The notes under the pieces are model-generated. The model was not told the DNA's origin and did not search any database. It was given only the letters and a program-made list of their open reading frames with translations. DNA of 64,000 bases from WTFY01 sp965220875. GTDB taxonomy: Bacteria; Pseudomonadota; Gammaproteobacteria; UBA4575. The position numbers and the translations under genes were made by a program. Shown here piece by piece: positions 1 through 8,663 of this stretch (position 1 is the first letter of the stretch; every line of letters starts with the position of its first letter). The stretch is from contig OZ244849.1 in assembly GCA_965220875.1 (NCBI GenBank), forward strand, positions 930,001-994,000, in the 5' to 3' direction.

Positions 1-777
1 GATCCTGTCGCAAATCCACCTGTCCCGCACGGTCAGCCCAGCGGAACTGGGAGTACCGCCTCTTGCCAGGTTTGCACGCAGTTCCCCTTGGGCCGGAACC
101 CGCACCAGTGCATGCGGTATGGGTTCACCGCCGATGAGCAGGATCCGCTTGTCACCTTTTCTGTAATCTGCAATCAGCTTTTGCGCCATTACCGTTCTTG
201 CGCCATGCTGCGTTGCAGTTTCCAGAATTACATTCCGGTTTGGGTCTTCATGCCAGATGCGAAATACGGAATTTCCAGCCATGCTGTCCAGGGGCTTGAT
301 TACGATATCCTCGTGTTCATCAACGAAGTGTCCTAGCGCCTGCCTGTTTCTGCTCACCAAAAAGGGTACGGTGCAGTCCGGGAAGTGGGTGACTGACAGT
401 TTTTCATTTGCATTGCGCAGGCTGCGAGGAGGGTTGATGATCAGCGTACCGGCCTGCTGCACACGCTCGAGCAAAAAGGTTGTGTAGATATATTCCATGT
501 TGAAGGGTGGATCCTTGCGCATCAGGATGACATCGAGATCGCTCAGGTGCAGCACGGTACGATCTTCGGGCTCGACCCAGCACGCGGGATCGTCCTGCAC
601 CGAGACCCGGGTTGCAAACCCCATGACTTTTGTATCCTGCTGGTAAAGGTCAGAAGGCTGAAGGTAGTGGATTTTCCAGGCTCGGCGCTGGGCCTCGAGC
701 AGCATGGCAAACGTGCTGTCCTTGTGAATGTTGATGGCTTCTATAGGGTCCATGACGACACCCAGGTCTATGGTCAT
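1..777 (-). CDS. gshB: Glutathione synthetase (C-terminus cut by window edge)
   Basis: ATP-grasp ligase that joins gamma-glutamylcysteine and glycine in the second step of glutathione synthesis; cytosolic. The reading frame is open from position 777 to the window edge and gives 259 residues of a family of about 316. It begins MTIDLGVVMDPIEAINIHKD, closely matching the E. coli GshB N-terminus. The MRKDPPFNMEYIY and KPLDSMAG segments of the family are present, as is a GDKRILLIGGEP strand and the ARGG loop. An in-frame stop at 808-810 leaves the ATG at 777 as the start, with AGAGG about 11 bases upstream. The C-terminal roughly 55 residues lie outside the window. It follows rsmE in the same direction with a 145-base gap. 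Confidence 0.95.
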   Translation of the reverse strand, partial: MTIDLGVVMDPIEAINIHKDSTFAMLLEAQRRAWKIHYLQPSDLYQQDTKVMGFATRVSVQDDPACWVEPEDRTVLHLSDLDVILMRKDPPFNMEYIYTTFLLERVQQAGTLIINPPRSLRNANEKLSVTHFPDCTVPFLVSRNRQALGHFVDEHEDIVIKPLDSMAGNSVFRIWHEDPNRNVILETATQHGARTVMAQKLIADYRKGDKRILLIGGEPIPHALVRVPAQGELRANLARGGTPSSAGLTVRDRWICDRI

Positions 778-922
778 CGGAAGGGATACCTCTTCTGTGC
801 CGGATACCTAAAGGATACCACCCTGATCACCGGGAATGTCCGAATTCGGCATGGGCTGTACCTCATGCCGGCAACAGGAGAATTTTCGAAAAACCTGTTC
901 ACAGGGGTAGCGGGAACCCAGG

Positions 923-1672
923 TCAGGGAATGCCCTGCCTGGACAGGTCTCCCCACAGCATTTGAACTGCAACGAGTGCACCCAGTGCAGCCGTTTCAGT
1001 GCGCAATATCCTGGGGCCCAGCCTGACAGGCTGAAAACCCTTCTCCAAGAGTCGATCGATTTCACCTCTGGTCAGACCGCCTTCCGGCCCGATAACCAGC
1101 CATACCTTTTCCAGGGTACCGGATGCATGCTCGTCCAGTGTCGTGCTGGAGAGGAAGTCCAGAACAAATCCCATGGCATTTTCACGGACGGGGTCGAGGA
1201 CAGCCAGATCCCTGGTTTCGTGAAGTACAGGCAGGGCTGCGCGTCCACACTGTTCACAGGCGTTGATTATGATGTGTTGCCAATGCAAATGCCTGTTCGC
1301 CCTGGACTTGTCCGAAAACCGGGCAACCGTGCGTTCTGTCATAACCGGGTGGATTTCTGTGACTCCCGCCTCTACGGATTTTTGTATGGCATAGTCCATA
1401 TGCGAGGCTTTCGATACACCAAGTACAAGGTGGGTTTTCAGCCTGGATTCCTTTGACACGAGGATCCGGTCAGTGAGCCGGACCCGGATCTTCTTCCTGT
1501 CGAAGGCCGCAGTCCGGCCGGAGTAGTCATAACCGTCCCCGTTGAACAGGATGAGCGGGGTGTGCCGGTTGATACGAAGCACGCAGGCTGCATGATGCCG
1601 TGTTTCGTCTTCCAGCTCGACCTCGTCATGTACGGCCAGCTTCTGGCCGACATACAGACGGATAGCCCGCAT
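923..1672 (-). CDS. rsmE: 16S rRNA (uracil-1498-N3)-methyltransferase
   Basis: SAM-dependent SPOUT-class enzyme that methylates N3 of U1498 in 16S rRNA of the 30S subunit. The 249 residues match family length. An N-terminal PUA-like RNA-binding part (about 1-75) precedes the knotted SPOUT domain. Family motifs are visible: NACEQCGR at 137-144, GPEGG at 195-199 and LGPRILRTETA at 218-228, which forms the SAM-binding knot. It starts at ATG 1672. It lies 24 bases downstream of the ahcY stop and upstream of gshB, all on the minus strand; rsmE-gshB adjacency is common in proteobacteria. The SAM used here is made and its by-product recycled by the two neighbouring genes. Confidence 0.95.
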   Translation of the reverse strand: MRAIRLYVGQKLAVHDEVELEDETRHHAACVLRINRHTPLILFNGDGYDYSGRTAAFDRKKIRVRLTDRILVSKESRLKTHLVLGVSKASHMDYAIQKSVEAGVTEIHPVMTERTVARFSDKSRANRHLHWQHIIINACEQCGRAALPVLHETRDLAVLDPVRENAMGFVLDFLSSTTLDEHASGTLEKVWLVIGPEGGLTRGEIDRLLEKGFQPVRLGPRILRTETAALGALVAVQMLWGDLSRQGIP

Positions 1673-1696
1673 GGCTGAGTGGGCTGACCGCCCGGT

Positions 1697-3010
1697 TCAG
1701 TACCGGTAGTAATCGGGCTTGTAAGGTCCGTTTACACCCACTCCGATGTAGTCGGCCTGCTCGGCAGTCAGTTTTGTCAGCTTCACTCCGATTTTATCGA
1801 GATGCAGCCGCGCAACTTCCTCGTCCAGTGTCTTGGGCAGGACATAAACCTTCTTTTCATACCGGTCTGGATGTTTCCACAGCTCCATTTGAGCCAGAAC
1901 CTGGTTTGTGAAGGAATTCGACATGACGAAGCTCGGATGGCCGGTGGCACAGCCAAGATTCACCAGGCGGCCTTCGGCCAAAAGAATGATGCGCTTGCCG
2001 TCCGGAAAGACAATGTGGTCAACCTGTGGCTTGATATTTTCCCAAGGGTACTGCCTGAGGCTCCCGACATCGATTTCATTGTCGAAGTGCCCGATATTGC
2101 AGACGATGGCCTGGTCTTTCATGGCTTTCAGGTGATCATGGGCAATGACATGATAGTTGCCGGTCGCGGTGACAAACATGTCCGCAGTGGAGACGACATC
2201 GTCCAGGGTAACCACCCGGTAGCCAGCCATGGCGGCCTGCAGTGCGCAGATGGGGTCAATTTCGGTGACCAGCACATTTGCGCCCAGGCTGCGAAGGGAC
2301 TGCGCGCAGCCCTTGCCCACATCCCCGAATCCCAGGACGACGGCAGTTTTCGCTGCAATCATGACGTCTGTCGCCCGCTTGATTCCATCCACCAGCGATT
2401 CTCGGCAACCGTACAGGTTGTCGAACTTGGACTTGGTTACCGAGTCGTTCACGTTGAATGCAGCGACTCTCAGCTTGCCGCTCTTCTCCATTTCATTCAG
2501 GCGGAGCACGCCGGTTGTCGTTTCTTCTGACAGTCCCCGCACATTGTCAGTTAATTCGGGATACTGTTCATGCATGGTCTTGGTCAGGTCGCCGCCGTCA
2601 TCAAGCAACATGTTGGGCTGCCAGCCGTCAGGCCCGTTGATCGTCTGTTCAATGCACCATGCGTACTCCTGTTCCGTTTCACCTTTCCATGCGAAAACAG
2701 GGATGCCCTTGGCGGCGATGGCCGCTGCTGCATGATCCTGGGTGGAAAAGATGTTGCAGGATGACCAGCGTACCTGTGCACCCAGTTCGATCAGGGTTTC
2801 GATCAGGACTGCAGTCTGGACGGTCATGTGCAGGCAGCCGGCTATGCGTGCACCTTCGAGCGGCCGTTCTTTCCTGTATTTTTCGCGCAAGGCCATCAAC
2901 CCGGGCATTTCGGTTTCGGCGATGGCGATCTCTTTCCGGCCCCAGTCTGCCAGGGCCAGGTCGGCAACCCTGAAATCCGGTTCCATTTTTTCTGCTGACT
3001 GAATACTCAT
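1697..3010 (-). CDS. ahcY: S-adenosylhomocysteinase (SAH hydrolase)
   Basis: NAD-dependent cytosolic enzyme that splits S-adenosylhomocysteine into adenosine and homocysteine, removing the product inhibitor of SAM methyltransferases. The 437 residues match the family. Visible are the substrate-site segment SSCNIFSTQDHAAAA (83-97), the NAD-binding loop GFGDVGKG (227-234) and the typical C-terminal KPDYYRY tail, whose Lys and Tyr contact NAD of the partner subunit. The start at ATG 3010 has an AGGA core a few bases upstream. It lies 34 bases downstream of metK, so the two are very likely cotranscribed and form the SAM-to-homocysteine half of the activated methyl cycle. Confidence 0.98.
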   Translation of the reverse strand: MSIQSAEKMEPDFRVADLALADWGRKEIAIAETEMPGLMALREKYRKERPLEGARIAGCLHMTVQTAVLIETLIELGAQVRWSSCNIFSTQDHAAAAIAAKGIPVFAWKGETEQEYAWCIEQTINGPDGWQPNMLLDDGGDLTKTMHEQYPELTDNVRGLSEETTTGVLRLNEMEKSGKLRVAAFNVNDSVTKSKFDNLYGCRESLVDGIKRATDVMIAAKTAVVLGFGDVGKGCAQSLRSLGANVLVTEIDPICALQAAMAGYRVVTLDDVVSTADMFVTATGNYHVIAHDHLKAMKDQAIVCNIGHFDNEIDVGSLRQYPWENIKPQVDHIVFPDGKRIILLAEGRLVNLGCATGHPSFVMSNSFTNQVLAQMELWKHPDRYEKKVYVLPKTLDEEVARLHLDKIGVKLTKLTAEQADYIGVGVNGPYKPDYYRY

Positions 3011-3044
3011 GATCCTGTTGGGTTCCTTCGGTGATTTTGCGGCA

Positions 3045-4217
3045 TTATAGCATCGTGTCCTGTCCGGCCCTTTCCTTCAGTTCAGTGGCCCGGTCCGTAC
3101 GTTCCCAGTGAAAGCTGTCCTCGTTTCGACCAAAGTGACCGTACGTGGCCGTGGCCTGGTAGATCGGTTGCAACAGATCCAGCATCCCCAGGATTCCGTA
3201 GGGAGACAGGTCAAACATGTCCTGCACGATCGCTTCAATCTTGTCGTCGGCGAGTACTCCGGTGCCGAACGTATCAATCGAGACAGAAGTCGGCTGCGCC
3301 AAACCGATGGCGTAGGAGATCTGAATTTCACAGCGTTCCGCGAGCCCCGCAGCGACTATATTTTTCGCCACGTACCGGCCTGCATAGGCAGCCGAGCGGT
3401 CGACTTTGGAAGGGTCCTTTCCGGAGAAGGCCCCGCCACCGTGGCGGGCCATGCCACCGTAGGTATCGACGATGATCTTGCGTCCCGTGAGTCCGCAGTC
3501 CCCTACCGGGCCACCCGTTTCGAACCGGCCGGTAGGATTGATATGGAATTTCGTATCGGCCGACAGCCATTTTGCAGGAAGTGTCGGCTTGATGATCAGC
3601 TCCAGGACCGCATCGTGCAGGTCTTTCTGGGTAACCTCCGGGTCATGCTGGGTGGACAGCACCACGGTATCGAGGCGGCTCGGTTTCCCGTCCTCATAGA
3701 CGAAGGTGACCTGGCTTTTGGCATCCGGGCGCAGCCAGGGCAGTTCACCCGATTTCCTCACCGAGGACTGTTTTTGCACCAGGCGGTGCGCATAGGTGAT
3801 GGGTGCCGGCATGAGAACATCGGTTTCATTGCAGGCATAACCAAACATCATGCCCTGGTCCCCGGCGCCCTGATCCTCCTTTCTTTCCCGGTCAACTCCC
3901 TGTGCAATGTCAGGAGACTGCTTGCCCAGGGCATTGATGACTGCACAGGTATGCCCGTCAAATCCAACCCCCGAATTATCATAGCCGATCCCGTTTACAG
4001 TGGAACGGACCACGGGCTCAAGATCCATGTGCGCTACCGTGGAGACTTCCCCTGCCAGCAGCACCATGCCCGTTTTTACCAGGGTCTCGCATGCCACGCG
4101 CGCGCGCGGGTCCTGTTGCAGGATGGCATCGAGCACGGCATCGGAGATCTGGTCTGACATTTTGTCCGGGTGGCCTTCCGATACGGACTCGGAAGTGAAT
4201 AAGCGTGTTGCTGGCAT
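3045..4217 (-). CDS. metK: S-adenosylmethionine synthetase
   Basis: Makes SAM from methionine and ATP with loss of phosphate and diphosphate. The 390 residues are normal length. The N-terminal ATP-site motif GHPDKM (15-20), GAGDQGMMFGYA (117-128) and the phosphate loop GGGAFSGKDPSKVDRS near residue 260 are all present. It is the first gene of a metK-ahcY-rsmE-gshB run. A possible sigma-70 promoter lies upstream: TAGAAT as -10 with TTTCAA 16 bases before it, about 4257-4285 on the minus strand. I saw no SAM or SAH riboswitch in the 100-base leader. Confidence 0.98.
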   Translation of the reverse strand: MPATRLFTSESVSEGHPDKMSDQISDAVLDAILQQDPRARVACETLVKTGMVLLAGEVSTVAHMDLEPVVRSTVNGIGYDNSGVGFDGHTCAVINALGKQSPDIAQGVDRERKEDQGAGDQGMMFGYACNETDVLMPAPITYAHRLVQKQSSVRKSGELPWLRPDAKSQVTFVYEDGKPSRLDTVVLSTQHDPEVTQKDLHDAVLELIIKPTLPAKWLSADTKFHINPTGRFETGGPVGDCGLTGRKIIVDTYGGMARHGGGAFSGKDPSKVDRSAAYAGRYVAKNIVAAGLAERCEIQISYAIGLAQPTSVSIDTFGTGVLADDKIEAIVQDMFDLSPYGILGMLDLLQPIYQATATYGHFGRNEDSFHWERTDRATELKERAGQDTML

Positions 4218-4320
4218 TGTGCTTCGCTGTATGGGTGAGGCGTAGTCGCCTGTTAACAGGGGGCCTGAATCGCGCTATTCTACGTAAATCTGGCTAAATT
4301 GAAACAGACACTCCTGGCAA

Positions 4321-4878
4321 ATGGCGCTCACACCATCCAAAATGATGCCCTTGGGAACCCGGGCTCCGGATTTTTGTCTGCCTGACACGGTATCTGCCAA
4401 GGAATTGTGTCTGCAGGATCTGCGTGGGGAAGTGGCCACCGTGATCATGTTCATATGCAACCACTGCCCTTTTGTAAAGCATGTCCAGAGTGAGCTGGTC
4501 AGGCTGGGCGAGGAATATCCCGATCAGGGTGTTTCGCTGGTGGCCATAAGCTCCAATGACGTGGTCAATTATCCAGATGATTCCCCGCAAAACATGAAGA
4601 CCATGGCCATGGACCTCGGCTATGCCTTTCCCTATTTGTACGACGAGAGCCAGCAGGTTGCCAAGCTGTATGATGCCGCCTGCACACCTGATTTCTACAT
4701 CTTTGACCAAGCCCTGAAGTGTGCATACCGGGGCCAGCTCGACGACTCGAGGCCAGGCAATGACATACCTGTAACAGGGAAGGATCTTCGCCATGCGCTC
4801 GATGCACTTCTCGCAGGACAAGCGGTTGACCCGGATCAGAAACCGAGTGTGGGGTGCAACATCAAATGGAAGACATAG
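4321..4878 (+). CDS. Thioredoxin-fold AhpC/TSA-type protein
   Basis: Thioredoxin-like protein of 185 residues in the AhpC/TSA or redoxin group, probably a thiol reductase or peroxiredoxin-like enzyme; substrate unknown. A FICNHCPFVKH segment places a CxxC-type pair (C46 and C49) after the first strand, and ACTPDFYIFD supplies the cis-proline loop typical of the fold. No signal peptide is evident, so it should be cytosolic. It is transcribed divergently from metK with a 103-base gap and stands alone. Proteins of this type are common in bacteria but poorly characterised. The family assignment is firm; the reaction is not. Confidence 0.85.
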   Translation: MALTPSKMMPLGTRAPDFCLPDTVSAKELCLQDLRGEVATVIMFICNHCPFVKHVQSELVRLGEEYPDQGVSLVAISSNDVVNYPDDSPQNMKTMAMDLGYAFPYLYDESQQVAKLYDAACTPDFYIFDQALKCAYRGQLDDSRPGNDIPVTGKDLRHALDALLAGQAVDPDQKPSVGCNIKWKT

Positions 4879-4997
4879 TATCAGGCAGGGGTCGGACAGG
4901 CTGAAATTGCACACCCCGTGCGTTAGCCATACAGGTGTTGAACACCTTGGGTTGCGAAAGGATCACACTGGATTTACAAATGAACCGGAGGTGAAAA

Positions 4998-5345
4998 ATG
5001 AGTAAAGGTACCAAATTCGTGAAGTCCTCGGTTTCCACGGAAGCCTACGAACCGTTCATGCTGGGTGACAAGCAGGCGGGAGAGGTACACTGGCTGACCC
5101 AGACCAATTCGGATGGCCAGGCCTCCTATTCGGGCCTATGGCGTTGTGAACCGATGAGTTTTGACTATGAGTTTCCGGGTGATGAGATTTTGCATGTGTT
5201 GCAGGGCAGCCTGCAGATTGAAATTGCTGGCGGCGATGCGATAACGGTCCAGAAAGGTGACATCGTTGCGTTCGACAAGGGGTTGAAGTCAGTCTGGACA
5301 GTACAGAGTTCTTTCAAAAAGTTTTTCGTGATTACCAACTGCTGA
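4998..5345 (+). CDS. Small cupin-domain protein
   Basis: Single-domain cupin of 115 residues. The core FPGDEILHVLQGSLQIEI (about 58-75) and KGDIVAFDKG form the two conserved barrel motifs of the ethanolamine-utilisation-like/DUF861 group. The usual HxH metal pair is reduced to one histidine and one glutamate, so metal binding is uncertain. A strong GGAGGTG ribosome-binding site sits 6 bases before the ATG. There is no signal peptide. It is monocistronic or follows the thioredoxin-like gene after 119 bases. Function unknown; many such cupins bind small carboxylates or act as isomerases. Confidence 0.75.
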   Translation: MSKGTKFVKSSVSTEAYEPFMLGDKQAGEVHWLTQTNSDGQASYSGLWRCEPMSFDYEFPGDEILHVLQGSLQIEIAGGDAITVQKGDIVAFDKGLKSVWTVQSSFKKFFVITNC

Positions 5346-5856
5346 TTGCGGCAGGCCGGTATAGACCCAATGGTTCAACTGGGCCAGACGCCCGGTGAAA
5401 TGCCAGGTCGTTGCATCATGCGATTCCAGTAATGCGGGTGGTGTGGATGAGCACTTCGAGCAGGTGAATGGTCCGCCCTCAAAGCATTTCCTGCAGGGTC
5501 AGGACGCAATGTCGGCAAGGGCAGGGAAATTTCATGACGCCGCTTGTATCTTGACTGGCCCTTCTTCATTGACCCTATGAAAGGTGAATTTTGATATGAT
5601 TATGCGTCATGAATACCGGCGTGAGAGAGTCGTGTCATCGACTCGCTAGCATGACGGAGGAAGCCCGCCAAATTCTTGTATGCCGGCGAACGCCCTGCTG
5701 CAGTTGTGGTGATTGGCTGTCTAAGCTGGATATGCACCCTATGAACCGGGTCTGCAGCATGTTGCTCGACGGCTTCTGGCTGTTACGGATGCAGAGATTC
5801 ACTCGATCGATGATGGTACTCGGTAAAAAGCCTGCCATCGGGGAAACTGTATCGTA
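5346..5856 (+). other. 511-base gap without a convincing gene
   Basis: No recognisable gene or RNA. An 82-codon reading frame (5609-5857) ends with its stop overlapping the ATG of the next gene (TAATG). It has no ribosome-binding site and no family resemblance, so I do not call it. TTGACT at 5551 and TATGAT at 5595 resemble promoter hexamers but are badly spaced. This stretch probably holds the promoter of the efflux operon. Confidence 0.4.
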
Positions 5857-7428
5857 ATGGCCAGTCGTTCAGTCATCTGCTCTGGCTTGCAAAGGTACCC
5901 CTTGGCAACGATGCTAGCGTCTGTAATCGTTACTTGCCTTACTGCTGCTTGTTCGTCCAAGTCTGTCCTGCCAGTGCCCGAACCGGTGCCACAACTGCCC
6001 GAAAAGTTCACCGGGGATGTGGTTGCCGAATCCTACGAGCCGCTGGAGTGGTGGAAGTCATTCAATGATCCGTTGCTTGACCGGATGGTCGAAGTGGCGC
6101 TTGCTTCAAACCATGATCTTGAGGGAGCCGTGGCACGTGTTGAGCAGGCCCGGGCCCGGGCCCGCATTGCAAATGCATCCAGGTATCCATCCCTGCAGCC
6201 ATCGACAGTTGTCGAGGACATCGACACGCCTACAAACTCAGGAATCGGTGAACAGATAGATGAGATAGGCTTAAGCCCTGAGATCAAAGAGGAGTTTGGC
6301 ATATCTGTGCCGGACCGGCTGGCTTTGACGACTTACTCACTGAGCGCTAATTTTTCTTATGAGGCTGATTTCTGGGATCGCAACCGCAACAACGTGCGTG
6401 CGGCCGGTGCCAAGCGACTGGCCTCGGAGTGGGACTATCGTGCCGCCCGTATGCAGGTCGTTGCTGAAACTGTACATACCTATCTCGAGATTGCCCACCT
6501 CCGCCGTCAACTCGGATTATCCGAAGAGGCCGTTGAAATCCTGCAGGAACGTGTGAAGCTTACTGCAGCCCGTTACCATCGCGGGCTGAACACTGCCCGC
6601 GAACTCTACAAGGCACGGCTGAGGTTATGGAATTCCCAGGCTGAGTTACCCGCCATTAAAGGGCAACTTGCCGATGCAGAAGGTCGTCTCTGGATACTTC
6701 TTGGAGGGTACCGTGAAGATCTTTCTAGCATGCTGCCTGACTCGTTGTCTCCATCTGCTACATTCGATCCTGTTCCTGTAGGTATTCCGGCCGACCTTCT
6801 GGTCCAGCGGCCTGATGTCGGTGCGACCAGGCAGCGCATGGAGGCAGCCCGTTATGCAGTGGGCGCCCGCCGTGCAGAGCTTTTGCCGTCCGTATCACTG
6901 TCCGGCTCCATCGGATTGCAGGGTTCGGATACCCGTCAATGGTTTGATGCGGCCCAGTGGTTCAAGAACCTGACCTTCAATCTGGTCGGGCCAGTATTCC
7001 AGGGCAAGCGATTGCGCAACAATGTGACGCTCGCAGAGGCCCGGTTGGAGGAAGTGGTTTCCGCATACAAGCATTCGGTTGTAGTTGCAGTCAACGAGGT
7101 GGAGTCCGTGCTGGCCCAGCTTGAGACTAGCCAGCACCGCCACGCCCTGCTTGGTTCGTCTGTCGAGGAGGCGCGGGCCGAGGCAGCTTTTCAGGAACGG
7201 CGATACAGGTCCGGGGTCGGGGACTATGATGACTACTTGGCAGCTTCCGAGGCCCTGACCAGCATCCATTCATCATTTCTTATAGCAGAGCGTGACTTGG
7301 GTTACATGCGCCTCGCGCTGCATCGTGCGCTAGGTGGGGTATGGACAGACTCTGAACTGGATGCAATGCAAACTGACCGTGCCACACAAGCTGCGGGCCT
7401 TCAGGCTGCAGCCTTATCCTCCAAGTAA
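5857..7428 (+). CDS. Outer-membrane efflux lipoprotein (TolC/NodT family)
   Basis: Outer-membrane channel of a tripartite RND exporter, 523 residues. The N-terminus carries a lipoprotein signal peptide with lipobox LTAAC, so Cys32 should be lipidated. Two outer-membrane-efflux repeats follow, with the NodT-family segments EWWKSFNDPLLDRMV, SYEADFWDRNRNN, GIPADLLVQRPDV and AARYAVGARRAELLPS. Heptad-like helices between them form the periplasmic barrel. It is first in an operon with the adaptor (6-base gap) and pump (4-base overlap). The start is translationally close to an upstream short frame, and GGGGA lies upstream of the ATG. Substrate unknown. Confidence 0.92.
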   Translation: MASRSVICSGLQRYPLATMLASVIVTCLTAACSSKSVLPVPEPVPQLPEKFTGDVVAESYEPLEWWKSFNDPLLDRMVEVALASNHDLEGAVARVEQARARARIANASRYPSLQPSTVVEDIDTPTNSGIGEQIDEIGLSPEIKEEFGISVPDRLALTTYSLSANFSYEADFWDRNRNNVRAAGAKRLASEWDYRAARMQVVAETVHTYLEIAHLRRQLGLSEEAVEILQERVKLTAARYHRGLNTARELYKARLRLWNSQAELPAIKGQLADAEGRLWILLGGYREDLSSMLPDSLSPSATFDPVPVGIPADLLVQRPDVGATRQRMEAARYAVGARRAELLPSVSLSGSIGLQGSDTRQWFDAAQWFKNLTFNLVGPVFQGKRLRNNVTLAEARLEEVVSAYKHSVVVAVNEVESVLAQLETSQHRHALLGSSVEEARAEAAFQERRYRSGVGDYDDYLAASEALTSIHSSFLIAERDLGYMRLALHRALGGVWTDSELDAMQTDRATQAAGLQAAALSSK

Positions 7429-7433
7429 ATCGT

Positions 7434-8663
7434 ATGAGCAGACTAATAAGCAGACTGATCGGTTATCTGGCGGCAATAGTCATTCTTGCCGTATCGGGGG
7501 GGCTGGCCTTCTACCTGGTCTCGCTGGCCCCTGAACCGGAGCGCCGTGAACAGCCCCCTCAGATCCCGTTTGTACAGACGGCTCGTGTTGTGGCAGGGGC
7601 CGGGGCCATTCCCGTGTACGGTGCGGGAACGGTACGGCCCAGCGCGGAAATCGATATCACTCCTCAGGTGAGTGGCAGCGTTGACTGGATGAATCCGAAT
7701 TTTCACAGTGGGGGGCGGGTCAAGGCAGGCGAGACGATTTTCCGCATTGAACAGGCGGATTACCAGCTTCGTCTCCGAGAAGCCATGGCCGATCTGGAAG
7801 ACAGGAAGGTAGCACTCCTCGAGGCCCAGGAGCAGGCTGCAGTAGCCCGCGCCGAATTCGAGCAGTATTCTGGACGTCAGTTAGAGTCAGGCACCACGGT
7901 AAACCAGGCGGGTCCACTGGTTCTGCGGGAGCCTCAGTTGAAGGCCGCACAAGCTGCACTGAATCGAGAAGAGGCCAAGGTGGCGGAAGCCCAACTGGCG
8001 TTGTCACGAACCAGTGTGAAGGCGCCTTTTGAAGGCTATGTGCGGGAAGAGTCAGTCGACCTTGGACAGTTTCTGAAGGTTGGACAGGTCGTCGGTAAGC
8101 TTTTCGCCGCCAATGCTGTAGAGGTGGTGCTGCCCCTGTCTGATGCCAACGCTGCCTTGATACCGGGGCTGTGGGAACTGCAGGGGGGAAATGCCAAACA
8201 GCGGGTGGATGCCCGTGTGTCAGCAAGATACGGAGACGCACGCTATGCATGGGAGGGTTATGTAGACCGAGCCGAGGTATCGCTAGACAAGCAGACACGT
8301 ACCATCGATGTGATTGTACGGGTGCCTAACCCCTTTTCTTCTGGCACTTTGGTGGAGGGCGGCTCCCGCAGTAGCCATACCCCTCCACTTCTGATCGGCA
8401 AGTTTGTAGAGGTAGAGATAAGGGGTCTTGTACCGGAGAGTTATTTCCAGATACCGCGCCTTGCCCTGCAGCCAGGCAACGAGGTTTGGGTGATACGCGG
8501 TGATCAGAAGATCGGCATTGTCCCTGTACGCATTTTGCAGCGTGGCGAAGATGAAATTTTTGTCAGTGGTGCCCTTGAGCAAGGGCAGGCTGCTGTTATC
8601 GGCGGTATTCAGTTTGCCACCGAAGGCATGATAGTGCGCAGCGACGCAGTTCCTTCGCAATGA
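7434..8663 (+). CDS. RND efflux periplasmic adaptor (membrane fusion protein)
   Basis: HlyD/AcrA-type adaptor of 409 residues linking the inner-membrane pump to the outer-membrane channel. Residues about 8-30 form one hydrophobic N-terminal anchor, with no lipobox. A split barrel-sandwich (lipoyl) domain follows (YGAGTVRPSAEIDITPQV and later KAPFEGYVREESVDLGQ). The coiled-coil hairpin between them is rich in Ala, Glu and Gln (about 115-190), and beta-barrel and membrane-proximal domains complete the protein. It belongs to the subgroup usually found with HAE1-type pumps. It overlaps the pump gene by 4 bases (ATGA), indicating coupled translation. Confidence 0.92.
   Translation: MSRLISRLIGYLAAIVILAVSGGLAFYLVSLAPEPERREQPPQIPFVQTARVVAGAGAIPVYGAGTVRPSAEIDITPQVSGSVDWMNPNFHSGGRVKAGETIFRIEQADYQLRLREAMADLEDRKVALLEAQEQAAVARAEFEQYSGRQLESGTTVNQAGPLVLREPQLKAAQAALNREEAKVAEAQLALSRTSVKAPFEGYVREESVDLGQFLKVGQVVGKLFAANAVEVVLPLSDANAALIPGLWELQGGNAKQRVDARVSARYGDARYAWEGYVDRAEVSLDKQTRTIDVIVRVPNPFSSGTLVEGGSRSSHTPPLLIGKFVEVEIRGLVPESYFQIPRLALQPGNEVWVIRGDQKIGIVPVRILQRGEDEIFVSGALEQGQAAVIGGIQFATEGMIVRSDAVPSQ

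Noticed and set aside
1802..2530. Long plus-strand frames opposite ahcY and metK (also 3108-4157)
   Set aside because: They are antisense to strongly conserved genes and read as low-complexity shadows.
4218..4320. SAM or SAH riboswitch before metK, or between metK and ahcY
   Set aside because: The leader is about 100 bases and shows no recognisable riboswitch core; the metK-ahcY gap is only 34 bases.
5609..5857. An 82-codon frame whose stop overlaps the outer-membrane lipoprotein start
   Set aside because: The TAATG overlap is suggestive, but there is no ribosome-binding site and the Cys/Met-rich sequence resembles nothing known.
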